A DNA stretch of 64,000 bases from positions 1,364,001 to 1,428,000 of the forward strand of contig NSGV01000001.1 in assembly GCA_002300355.1 (NCBI GenBank), in the 5' to 3' direction. The DNA comes from Streptomyces sp. TLI_235 (lineage in GTDB: Bacteria; Actinomycetota; Actinomycetes; Streptomycetales; Streptomycetaceae). The notes below the pieces were generated by a model. It was not told where the DNA came from. It saw only the letters and a list, made by a program, of their open reading frames with translations, and did no database searches. Positions 56,947 to 64,000 of this stretch are shown piece by piece; within the stretch, counting starts at the first letter, position 1; each line of letters opens with the position of its first letter. Made by a program: the position numbers and the translations under genes.

Positions 56947-56979
56947 GGGGCGCGGGGAACTGTGCGTTCCCCGCGCCCC
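56947..56979. terminator. Repeat-derived bidirectional hairpin
   Basis: GGGGCGCGGGGAAC (56947-56960) pairs perfectly with GTTCCCCGCGCCCC (56966-56979) around TGTGC, between the converging flavoprotein and ATP-grasp genes. It is an inverted form of the dispersed GCGCAGTTCCCCGCGCCCCT repeat. Confidence 0.8.
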
Positions 56980-56984
56980 GGTGG

Positions 56985-58205
56985 TTATTTGTGACGCAGT
57001 CGACGGGCCAGCTTGAGCGGGGCGGTCTTGGCTGTCCGGGCGAGTTCGACGACGAGGGGCAGCGCGTCGTCGCGGCAGAGCCAGGCCCGTTCGGTCCCCC
57101 GGCGCGGCAGGATGTCGTTCGGCAGCCGGCGTTCGGACCAGGCGGTGACCAGTGCGGACAGCAGATCCAGCCGTCCGGCCCGGAAGTTCCGCGGCAGCTG
57201 CGGGCCCTGCGGGACCGGACGCCCGGTGAGCGAGAGGTGCAGGGCGCGTACCACGTCCACCCCGTCCGCGGTCTCGAACAGGCGGAACTGCGCCCCCTGC
57301 CGCGGGTTGAAGTCCACCAGCTTGTACCTGCCGTCCCGCAGGTCCAGCCGCCAGTCCAGGTCGGCGATGCCGCTGAAGCCCGTCTTCTTACACAACCCCG
57401 CCGCCAGATCGGCGAGTTCCGGGTTCTCGACCGCACGCGCCAGGGTGGTGAAGCCGCCGCCGGGCGGCCAGTCGCGCTCCTTCAGACCGGTGAAGACGGC
57501 CAGCGGCTCGCCTCCGGGGCCGCAGCAGAGGTGGGTGAACCAGTCCTCTGCGCGCTCCGACGGCAGGTACTCCTGGGCGAGCACCGACAGCGGCCCGTCC
57601 GGCGGGTCGAGGGCCAGCAGTTCCCTCTCGTCCCGTACCAGCGTGCTGTGGCTGACCACGGGCCTGGCAAGCCGGGTGAACGGCGCAAGGTTCTTCAGCA
57701 CCAACGGGTAGCCCCAGGCACGCCCGATGGCCACCAGCTCGTCGAGGTCGGCGGGCGTGGTGGTGTGCGGCGCGGGGATGTCGTGGTCCTGGCAGATGCG
57801 GTAGAGCTCGCCCTTGTCGGCGAGCCGCCGCGGCAGGTCCGCGGGCACCGGGGAGAGCAGGAAGTACGGGGAGAGCTCCTCGGCGTGCTCGGCGAGCAGC
57901 ACCGCGGACTCGTCGTCCGTGGCCACCGCGACGCTGCGGCGACCGACCAGCCGGCCGACGCCGCGAATCATGTCGACCAGCTGCTCGGCCGGCTCGCTGC
58001 CGGTGGTCGGCCGGACGAAGACGCCCTTGAGGTAGTGCGACGCGGCGGTCGGAGTGTGCCGGCCCTCGACCATGGCGTACACCGGGACGCCGAGCCGGCC
58101 GAAGGAGCGGACTGCCGCGATGGGACTGTGGGAGAACGGGTACTGGCCGACCCGTACCATCACCACCGGGACCTCTCGGTCGAGGTCGGGCAGGATTGGC
58201 GTCAT
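56985..58205 (-). CDS. ATP-grasp carboxylate-amine ligase-like protein
   Basis: A 406-aa ATP-grasp protein. Residues 1-105 form a pre-ATP-grasp fold (VPVVMVRVGQYPFSHSPIAAVRSFGRLGVPVYAMVE). The central and C-terminal parts have GYPLVLKNLAPFTR (ATP-binding Lys), LSVLAQEYLPS, and FSGIADLDWRLDLRDGRYKLVDFNPRQGAQFRLFE, where the Asp and DFNPR segments bind Mg-ATP. It should ligate a carboxylate to an amine or hydroxyl, perhaps modifying a cell-surface glycan or lipid with an amino acid; the substrate is unknown. ATG 58205 lacks a strong ribosome site. It ends with TAA. 258 bp separate it from the flippase gene. Confidence 0.82.
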   Translation of the reverse strand: MTPILPDLDREVPVVMVRVGQYPFSHSPIAAVRSFGRLGVPVYAMVEGRHTPTAASHYLKGVFVRPTTGSEPAEQLVDMIRGVGRLVGRRSVAVATDDESAVLLAEHAEELSPYFLLSPVPADLPRRLADKGELYRICQDHDIPAPHTTTPADLDELVAIGRAWGYPLVLKNLAPFTRLARPVVSHSTLVRDERELLALDPPDGPLSVLAQEYLPSERAEDWFTHLCCGPGGEPLAVFTGLKERDWPPGGGFTTLARAVENPELADLAAGLCKKTGFSGIADLDWRLDLRDGRYKLVDFNPRQGAQFRLFETADGVDVVRALHLSLTGRPVPQGPQLPRNFRAGRLDLLSALVTAWSERRLPNDILPRRGTERAWLCRDDALPLVVELARTAKTAPLKLARRLRHK

Positions 58206-58463
58206 GACCGGTTCACTCCGTTCTGTCGACCGGTGTTGCCGGGCGGAGATCCGGTCCGCATGCGACCGGGCCGGATCGGCGGTGGCGGGCAGCGACTGCT
58301 GAAGGCCCCGTGAATTCGCGGACGGGCTCCGTGACGGCGCTCGGGGCGCGCATTGTGCGGTGCCCCGACCCGGGCCGCCCCCTCGGCACCGGAGCGCCGG
58401 TCGTCTGCTCAACCATCGTTGCACGGGCCATGGCGGGCCCGCCTGCCATGCGCGGAAGGGCGG

Positions 58464-59783
58464 TCACGCCGGACTCGCCTGCGGTGCGGGCAGCCAGCGC
58501 GGCAGGCCCACCAGCAGCGGCACGGCCAGCGCGCAGGCGGCGATCAGCCAGGCCAGGCCGACACCGGTCAGACCGAGCGCGGGCAGCAGCCCGATGACCA
58601 GGACGACGACCAGGACGGAGAAGGCGATCTGAAGGGCGACCAGCCGGCGCAGCGCCCGGCGGACCCGGGCCACCTCGATGGCGATGCTGAGCACCACGTT
58701 GGGCAGGGCGGAAAGGGCCATCAGGCGCAGCACCGTGGTGCCATGTTCCGAGTAGGCCCCGCCGAACGGCAGGAGCAGCCACGGCGCCGCCACGACCACC
58801 ACCACGGTCGCGGCGGCCACCAGCAGGCCGGCGTGGCGGAGCATCCGGCGTCCGTGCTCGGCGAGCCGCTCGGGGTGGTGCGCGCCCTCCACGACCAGCG
58901 ATCCGCCCATGCTCGCCACGGCCACATAGAACGTGCTGGCGATGATGTACGCCAGTGAGTAGTACGCGGTCTGCTCGGCCCCGAGCTGGTTGAGCACGAT
59001 CAGCGGTACGGCGGTGCCGGTGGTCACGCCCGCGACCTTGCCCACGTAGTCGGCGGTCGCGTAGCGCAGCACCCGCTGCGGCCGGGGCGCGCCGGCCGTG
59101 TCGGCCCGTTGGTGGGCCGGGACGGCCCGGCGGAACAGCACCACGTTGGTGACGGCGATCGAGACGATCAGGGCGAGGGACCAGGACAGCAGGATGCCGG
59201 TGCCGATCGCGAGCGCGGCGCAGCCCGCCAGGAGGCCGGCCTTGACCACGTTGAACAGTGCGTTCTCACCCAGGACGAAGCCGGGGCGGCGGAGACCGGT
59301 GAGCGCGCCGTCCTGGAGCACGAAGATCGAGTAGCCGGCCGTCGCCACGATGAAGGAGCCGACCAGGACCGGGTTCCGCAGGAAGCCGAGTTCGGGCGAG
59401 ATCCACGGGATCAGCAGTAGGAAGCCGACGGCCGCGAGGCCGGAGACTCCAGCGCTGACGCCGTAGCAGCGCAGGACCAGCCAGCGGGTGTGCCGCCCGG
59501 CGACCGGGACGAACCGGACCAGGACGTCGCCGAGGTTGAACCGGCCGAGCCCGGACAGCAGTCCGGCCACCGAGAGCGCGGCAGAGCTGCGCCCGACGGT
59601 CTCCACGCTGTACCACCGGGTGGCGAAGACCCAGAAGGCCGCGCCGAGCACCGCCGCGAGCACCGCACTGGCGGCCAGCAGGTGGCCGTTGCGGATCAGC
59701 GGTTCGGCAGCCCCGGAGCGCCGGGCGGCTCTGATCCTGGCCCTCAGGAAGGTGAGGGGGTGCGCGGGCAGGGTGGTGCTCAT
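58464..59783 (-). CDS. Polysaccharide flippase-like membrane protein (Wzx/MATE superfamily)
   Basis: A 439-aa integral membrane protein with about 12-14 helices (for example LLAASAVLAAVLGAAFWVFATRWY, VLVGSFIVATAGYSIFVLQDGALTGL, LVALQIAFSVLVVVLVIGLLPALGL). Short charged loops and the early GRSSAALSVAGLLSGLGRFNLGDVLVRFVP segment match oligosaccharide flippases of the Wzx type, which move lipid-linked glycans across the membrane. GAGG precedes ATG 59783. With GH16, deacetylase and a large membrane protein it forms a surface-glycan locus. Confidence 0.83.
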   Translation of the reverse strand: MSTTLPAHPLTFLRARIRAARRSGAAEPLIRNGHLLAASAVLAAVLGAAFWVFATRWYSVETVGRSSAALSVAGLLSGLGRFNLGDVLVRFVPVAGRHTRWLVLRCYGVSAGVSGLAAVGFLLLIPWISPELGFLRNPVLVGSFIVATAGYSIFVLQDGALTGLRRPGFVLGENALFNVVKAGLLAGCAALAIGTGILLSWSLALIVSIAVTNVVLFRRAVPAHQRADTAGAPRPQRVLRYATADYVGKVAGVTTGTAVPLIVLNQLGAEQTAYYSLAYIIASTFYVAVASMGGSLVVEGAHHPERLAEHGRRMLRHAGLLVAAATVVVVVAAPWLLLPFGGAYSEHGTTVLRLMALSALPNVVLSIAIEVARVRRALRRLVALQIAFSVLVVVLVIGLLPALGLTGVGLAWLIAACALAVPLLVGLPRWLPAPQASPA

Positions 59784-59952
59784 CGCGGGCAGCCTCTCGG
59801 AGGCGACGGGCACACGTGTGCCCACGGAGGGTGCGGAGGACGGACCACGACGCGCAGGCCTCGGGCCGGCTCCCGGCCACGGTCCTGACGGACCGAGTGG
59901 ACCGGTGGTTCGGGCTTGTGGGCCTGCATCGGTGTCCACCTCCCCGGGCGGG

Positions 59953-61230
59953 TCAGCGCTGCCAGACGGCGACCCAGCCGACGTTCAGCCGGGCGGAGTC
60001 GACACCGGACGGCGGCGCGACCTGGAAGCCGACCGCCAGGTTGACCACCAGTTCCATGGCGACGTGCGGGATCGCGGCCGGTTCGGTGACCTGGAAGCGC
60101 TGGACGCCGTCGACGTACCAGGTGACCGAGTCGGGCTGCCAGTCGACGGCGTACACGTGGTAGCCGTCGGCGAAGTCGCGGGGGCCGTAGCTGTTGCCGA
60201 TGTGGGTGTCGCTGCCGTCCGGGGCGCGCCAGTGCAGGTTGGCGGAGACCTGGGTCGCCGTGTTGATGAACTCCGCGATGTCGATCTCGGGTGGGGTGCC
60301 GCGGGTCTCCGCCGGGATCAGCCAGAAGGCGGGGAACATGCCCTCGGCCTCGGCGGGCACCTTGATGGCGGCGGCGTAGTAGCCGTAGGTGAAGGTGTGC
60401 CGCGGGGTGCCGTCCCAGTGGTCCCGGCCGGTGGTGACCATGCCGGAGGTCCAGGGGTAGGTCTTGCCGTCGGTGCCGTGGGTCTCCCGGCGCTGGGCGG
60501 TGAGGGTGAGGTTGCCGTCGGCGACGGACACCTGGCCGGGCAGGTACCACTCCAGCTCGTGGTTCCCGGCGTTGCTGCAGCCGCCGATGTTCCAGTCGTA
60601 GCAGGTGGTCCAGTCCTTGGTGTTCAGGCCGGAGCCGTTGAAATCGTCGTGGAAGACCAGGTGCCAGGCGCCCGGTAGGTTCGGCGGCTCGGTCGCCTGC
60701 ACGGTGCCCTCGCTTTCCGCCCGGGCGTTCGGCGCCGGGGAGGTCAGGGCGGTCGGATCGGCGCAGGCGGCGCCCCCGGCCAGCAGGCAGGCCGCAGCCA
60801 GTGCGCCGGCCCGCAACGACGGGCCGCGGTGCCGGCCGGTCGGCGGGGGCGGTGCCGGCCGGGCGGACCGGGTCGCCGGGTCGGGCGGCGGCCACATCCG
60901 CCGCGGGTAGGGCAGCACCAGCAACGTGGTGAGGACCGCGAGCACCACCAGCACCCTTCGGGCGGTGAACGTGTGGGTGAGCAGCATCGGGGCGGCGGCC
61001 GCCGTCGCGAGGACGGTGCTGCAGGCGAGGGCGGGCACCACGGCGGTCAGGGGGGCCTGCCGGACGCCGGCGGGCCAACGGCAGCGCAGCACCAGCGCCG
61101 TGCCCGGCACGGCCAGTACGGCGACGGCCGCGGTGGCGGCCCGCACCGGGCCGGCGTTCAGGGTGGTCGCGGCCACCCCGGCCCAGGCGAGCAGGGCGAG
61201 CGCGAGGCGCAGGTAGGGGCCGGCAATCAC
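59953..61230 (-). CDS. Membrane-anchored family 16 glycoside hydrolase
   Basis: A 425-aa protein. Three N-terminal helices (about 5-110) and a possible additional anchor with AACLLAGGAACAD (near 145-155) precede an extracellular GH16 domain (about 175-425). The catalytic signature PEIDIAEF (about 313-320) has the E-x-D-x-x-E pattern, and FHDDFNGSGLNTKDWTT begins the jelly roll. GH16 enzymes cut beta-1,3/1,4-glucans or galactans, or transfer glycans. The GTG 61230 overlaps the stop of the upstream membrane protein (GTGA), so both are co-translated. It is likely to trim or release the glycan made by this locus. Confidence 0.85.
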   Translation of the reverse strand: MIAGPYLRLALALLAWAGVAATTLNAGPVRAATAAVAVLAVPGTALVLRCRWPAGVRQAPLTAVVPALACSTVLATAAAAPMLLTHTFTARRVLVVLAVLTTLLVLPYPRRMWPPPDPATRSARPAPPPPTGRHRGPSLRAGALAAACLLAGGAACADPTALTSPAPNARAESEGTVQATEPPNLPGAWHLVFHDDFNGSGLNTKDWTTCYDWNIGGCSNAGNHELEWYLPGQVSVADGNLTLTAQRRETHGTDGKTYPWTSGMVTTGRDHWDGTPRHTFTYGYYAAAIKVPAEAEGMFPAFWLIPAETRGTPPEIDIAEFINTATQVSANLHWRAPDGSDTHIGNSYGPRDFADGYHVYAVDWQPDSVTWYVDGVQRFQVTEPAAIPHVAMELVVNLAVGFQVAPPSGVDSARLNVGWVAVWQR

Positions 61231-63140
61231 GGTTGCCTCTCTTCGGGCTGGGGCTGGTTCTCGATGCCTCCGGCCGGTGCGACCCCGGTGGGACCGTCGG
61301 TGGACGGCGCCACGTACTCGTAGACCACCGCGTCGGGGCTGGTGTAGACGGCGCGGAACTCCGGCGAGCCGGCCGCGAGGTCGGCCAGCCGGTGGACGGT
61401 GTCCTCGGGCAGCACCCCGGTGAGCCGGCAGGCGGCGATCTGGGCCCGGGTCAGGACGAGGTAGGAGGGGCCGGGCACCACCGGGGTGCTCAGCTCTCGG
61501 CGCAGCACCGGCAACGGGTCGGCCAGCATGCGGCGCTGCTCCTGCTCCGGAAGCTGGGTAAGCGCGATCCGGATTCGGTCGTCGTAGTGCATTTCGCCGC
61601 CGGGGAGGGCGCCGCCGGTGACGAAGACGATGCGGCTGCCCGGCGGGGCGTCCGTGGTCACCAGGCGCAGTGCCGCGACCTCCTGCGGGCTGAAGTACTT
61701 CAGCGCTTCCTTGCTGTAGTAGTTGACGAACATGCCGAGGGCCAGCACGCCGGCCGCGACGGCCGCGACGGCACGGTGCAGCACGGGGCGGCGGCCGTCG
61801 CGCAGGAGGACCGCGCCGGCCAGGAAGGCGGTGGCCGGGAGCACGAAGAGGTAGGCGCGCAGGATCATCTCCCCGCCGTAGCCGTTGCCGAGCAGCAGTG
61901 GCAGCGGGCCGAACAACACGGCCGTCAGGCCGGTGCGGCGCACCCACCGGTGGCTGATCAGCGCGATCAGGGCGAGCAGGCCGACCAGTCCGGACATGCC
62001 GAGGGACAGCAGGTCGACCGTCGCCTGGGCCGGCGCCACGGTGCCGAGTTTCAGCTGCTCGGGCGGGCGGACGTTGCTGCCGGCCGCGGTGAGGCCGGCG
62101 ACCAGCCCGCCGATGTTTTGCGACAGGTAGGGGTGGGCGACGGTGACGTCCCAGGCGAAGGTCATCCCGACGGCGGCCGCCAGCACCGGCCACACCGTCC
62201 GGCGGTTGCGGCGGCGCAGGCAGAGCATGGCGAGGACGCTGATCGTCATCACCGGGGTCAGCGGGTGCGAGACGACGATGCCCGCGAGCACCACCACGAC
62301 CATGGCGTACCAGCCGAGCCAGGGTGTCCGGGCGGTGAGCGCGGTGGACGCCGGCTGCCCTTCGGCCGCGGTCTCCGCCGCCCGGCGCGCCTCTGCCATC
62401 CGTCCCAGCACCAGCGCGAGCAGCAGCACGAACAGCACGAAGACGAAGGCCTGCGGCGCGAAGTAGTCCTGGCCGACCCAGGAGATCGAGTAGAAGAGCC
62501 AGACACCGCCCCAGACGAGGCGTCGGCTGTCGGTGATCGCGCGGTAGAGCAGCAGCAGCGGGCCGAGCAGCAGCAGATTCGTCAGCAGCGGCCACCAGGC
62601 GGCGTAGCCGAGCGCGGAGTGCAGGCCGGTGGCGCGCAGGAAGAGCACGTTGAGCTGGAAGAAGCCGGGCCACTCGTTGTAGATCTCCAGCCCGCCTGCG
62701 TTCGGCACGGTGCCGTCGTGCCGGAGCATCGCGTCGACGACCGCGATGTGCTTCCACGCCCAGGCGTAGCGCAGCGTGGGATAGAGCACGCTCGGGGTGG
62801 CGTGGATCACGGTGATCAGCGCGACCACGTACGCCGCGGCCCAGGCCTGCGGGATGCGCGGCCGGTAGAGCACGGCGAGGAAGCCGGCGAGCAGGAGGGC
62901 GAAGCTTGCCCAGTAGAACGGCGGCAGGACCTGGAGCAGGCCTAGGTCGCCCATCCGGTCGAGCCGCGCGCCGCGCAGGGCGAGCACCCACAGCACGATC
63001 GCCGCGGGCAGCGCTCCGACGGTGAGCCAGGCCGCGGGGCCGCGGCCGCCGACCGCCCGGGCCAGCAGCGCCGACGGCGGGCGGCGTTGTGCGGGCGGGT
63101 CGGCCGGGCCGGCGGCTCCGGCAATCTGCTGGTCAACCAT
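61227..63140 (-). CDS. Large multispanning membrane protein of the glycan locus
   Basis: A 637-aa protein with about 12-13 helices in residues 35-475, then an extracytoplasmic C-terminal domain (about 480-637) with LRLVTTDAPPGSRIVFVTGG and the tail VYEYVAPS. Such architecture is typical of GT-C-like glycosyltransferases or O-antigen polymerase/ligase relatives; an aspartate/glutamate in the first loop (IYNEWPGFFQLN, RYAWAWKHIAVVDAML) could be the active site. I cannot assign a precise family. ATG 63140; it is preceded by GAGAGGG and follows the deacetylase by 44 bp, so the locus forms one operon. Confidence 0.75.
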   Translation of the reverse strand: MVDQQIAGAAGPADPPAQRRPPSALLARAVGGRGPAAWLTVGALPAAIVLWVLALRGARLDRMGDLGLLQVLPPFYWASFALLLAGFLAVLYRPRIPQAWAAAYVVALITVIHATPSVLYPTLRYAWAWKHIAVVDAMLRHDGTVPNAGGLEIYNEWPGFFQLNVLFLRATGLHSALGYAAWWPLLTNLLLLGPLLLLYRAITDSRRLVWGGVWLFYSISWVGQDYFAPQAFVFVLFVLLLALVLGRMAEARRAAETAAEGQPASTALTARTPWLGWYAMVVVVLAGIVVSHPLTPVMTISVLAMLCLRRRNRRTVWPVLAAAVGMTFAWDVTVAHPYLSQNIGGLVAGLTAAGSNVRPPEQLKLGTVAPAQATVDLLSLGMSGLVGLLALIALISHRWVRRTGLTAVLFGPLPLLLGNGYGGEMILRAYLFVLPATAFLAGAVLLRDGRRPVLHRAVAAVAAGVLALGMFVNYYSKEALKYFSPQEVAALRLVTTDAPPGSRIVFVTGGALPGGEMHYDDRIRIALTQLPEQEQRRMLADPLPVLRRELSTPVVPGPSYLVLTRAQIAACRLTGVLPEDTVHRLADLAAGSPEFRAVYTSPDAVVYEYVAPSTDGPTGVAPAGGIENQPQPEERQP

Positions 63141-63184
63141 CGAGGGCCCTCTCCGGACAGTGGGCGTGGCGGCACGGGCGGTGG

Positions 63185-63997
63185 TCAGTCCTTGGGCGGA
63201 CCTCCGACCGGGGTGCCGATGAAGCGGGTGAACCGGCGGTAGGTCCGCCAGCCACGGGTGTAGAGGCTCTCCCGGATCGGGCCGATGCGGCTGCCGCGGC
63301 CGGCCGTCCAGTCGTCGAAGACGCTCTCCGGGGTGTCGCTGCGGACCATCAGCCGGCAGATCCGCATCGGGTCGTCGGTCGCGGAGCTGAACTTGTTCTC
63401 CACGGCGGTCGCCGACGTCCATCCGACGGCGCGGACCTGGCGGCGCACTGCAGGGCTGGAGTACCCGTGCGGGTAGGCGAAGGCGGTCACCGGGTGCCCG
63501 ACCGCGTCCTCCAGGCGTTTCTTGCTGCCGGCGATCTCGTCGGCGCGGCGCTGGCCGTAGACGGTGTCGAGCTGGGCGTGGGTCTGGGAGTGGCCGCCGA
63601 TCTCCACGCCGAGCGCGTCCAGGGTGCCCACTTGGCGCCAGTTGAGCATCTGCGTCTCGGGCAGCAGGCTGCCGCTGGGGCGTCCGCCGGGCGGGTGGAT
63701 GGCGCCGACGGTCACGTAGAGGGTGGCCGGCAGGCCGCGTTCGGTGAGGATCGGGGCGACCGTCCAGTAGAAGTCGGCGTAGCCGTCGTCGAAGGTGAGC
63801 ACCGCGGCGTTCGGGGGCGGCGGCGGGCCGCCGTGCAGGGCTGCGACCAGCCTGCGCAGCGGGACGACGGTCAGGCCGGCGTCGGCGATCCGGTCGAGCT
63901 GCTCGCGGAACGTCTTCGGGGAGACCGTGTAGGGCGCGATCCAGTCCGGCGGGTCGTCCGAGACCGAGTGGTACAGGAAGACGGGGACGGCTCTCAT
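63185..63997 (-). CDS. Polysaccharide deacetylase (CE4, NodB-like)
   Basis: A 270-aa CE4-fold enzyme. Motif 1 is LTFDDGYADF (catalytic base Asp and metal Asp), motif 2 EIGGHSQTHAQLD (two metal His), then AFAYPHGYSSPAVRRQVRAVG. It starts RAVPVFLYHSVSDD, as in PgaB- and IcaB-like or chitooligosaccharide deacetylases. It would remove N-acetyl groups from a surface polysaccharide. No clear signal peptide is seen, so it may act inside or be anchored otherwise. The start ATG lies 3 bp from the window edge; a longer start outside the window cannot be excluded. Confidence 0.85.
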   Translation of the reverse strand: MRAVPVFLYHSVSDDPPDWIAPYTVSPKTFREQLDRIADAGLTVVPLRRLVAALHGGPPPPPNAAVLTFDDGYADFYWTVAPILTERGLPATLYVTVGAIHPPGGRPSGSLLPETQMLNWRQVGTLDALGVEIGGHSQTHAQLDTVYGQRRADEIAGSKKRLEDAVGHPVTAFAYPHGYSSPAVRRQVRAVGWTSATAVENKFSSATDDPMRICRLMVRSDTPESVFDDWTAGRGSRIGPIRESLYTRGWRTYRRFTRFIGTPVGGPPKD

Positions 63998-64000
63998 CGC

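Noticed and set aside
61233..62945. A 570-codon plus-strand frame opposite the membrane protein of the glycan locus
   Set aside because: It is the hydrophilic mirror image of transmembrane helices; no start signals or motifs.

Overview
The window is 64 kb of very GC-rich chromosomal DNA with strong G/C bias at third codon positions, many GTG starts, ATGA/GTGA gene overlaps and abundant GC-palindromic intergenic repeats. The gene content points to a streptomycete (Streptomyces or Kitasatospora): a complete whiE-type spore-pigment cluster, a SARP regulator with a TTA (bldA-type) codon, a WXG100 protein and an aerobic-type cobalamin pathway. No tRNA, rRNA, CRISPR array, transposase or prophage was seen.

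Layout. 1-6.2 kb: a truncated secreted expansin-like/FN3 protein, a divergent 993-aa SARP/NB-ARC/TPR regulator, a lipoprotein and a DUF2252 protein. 6.5-16 kb: a secreted beta-helix protein and an O-methyltransferase face a seven-gene minus-strand operon (SchA/CurD-like protein, cupin, KS alpha, KS beta/CLF, ACP, aromatase/cyclase, TcmI-type cyclase); a divergent FAD hydroxylase completes the whiE order. 16-21.8 kb: an MMPL transporter, dihydrolipoyl dehydrogenase, a fused acyl-CoA carboxylase carboxyltransferase and a WXG100 protein. 21.8-28.1 kb: a branched-chain amino-acid-type ABC transporter (livF, a frameshifted livG, fused livHM, livK) with a small membrane protein and an MTB12-like lipoprotein. 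28.3-49.3 kb: cobalamin synthesis genes (cobL, cobM, cbiD, cobK, cobIJ, cobH, cobG, cobalamin riboswitch, cobN). They are interrupted by a 4.8-kb sugar-acid catabolic island (KDPG aldolase, amidohydrolase, KDG-type kinase, IclR, RidA) and by a polX-tetR-SDR-thrS2 block. 49.4-56.9 kb: apolipoprotein N-acyltransferase, a VOC protein and alcohol dehydrogenase operon divergent from ribA, a baeRF3 protein, a lipoprotein and an FAD oxidoreductase. 57-64 kb: a minus-strand cell-surface glycan locus (polysaccharide deacetylase, multispanning membrane protein, membrane-anchored GH16, Wzx-like flippase, ATP-grasp protein) that continues beyond the window.

The most interesting points are these. A second threonyl-tRNA synthetase lacking the editing domains sits behind an apparently leaderless 18-aa leader peptide with three consecutive Thr codons and a strong hairpin, which looks like a ribosome-mediated attenuator. 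In the liv ABC pair, a Walker A Lys-to-Arg change in LivF and a degenerate LivG signature fall in the same composite ATP site, while livG also carries a one-base frameshift at a G5 run. A probable KDG-forming catabolic island is embedded in the cobalamin cluster and controlled from an inverted-repeat operator. The CLF has Glu at its usual catalytic Gln. The tetR gene appears leaderless, with a perfect 18-bp palindrome over its -10 region. All functional names are read from sequence motifs and context; no database search was run.
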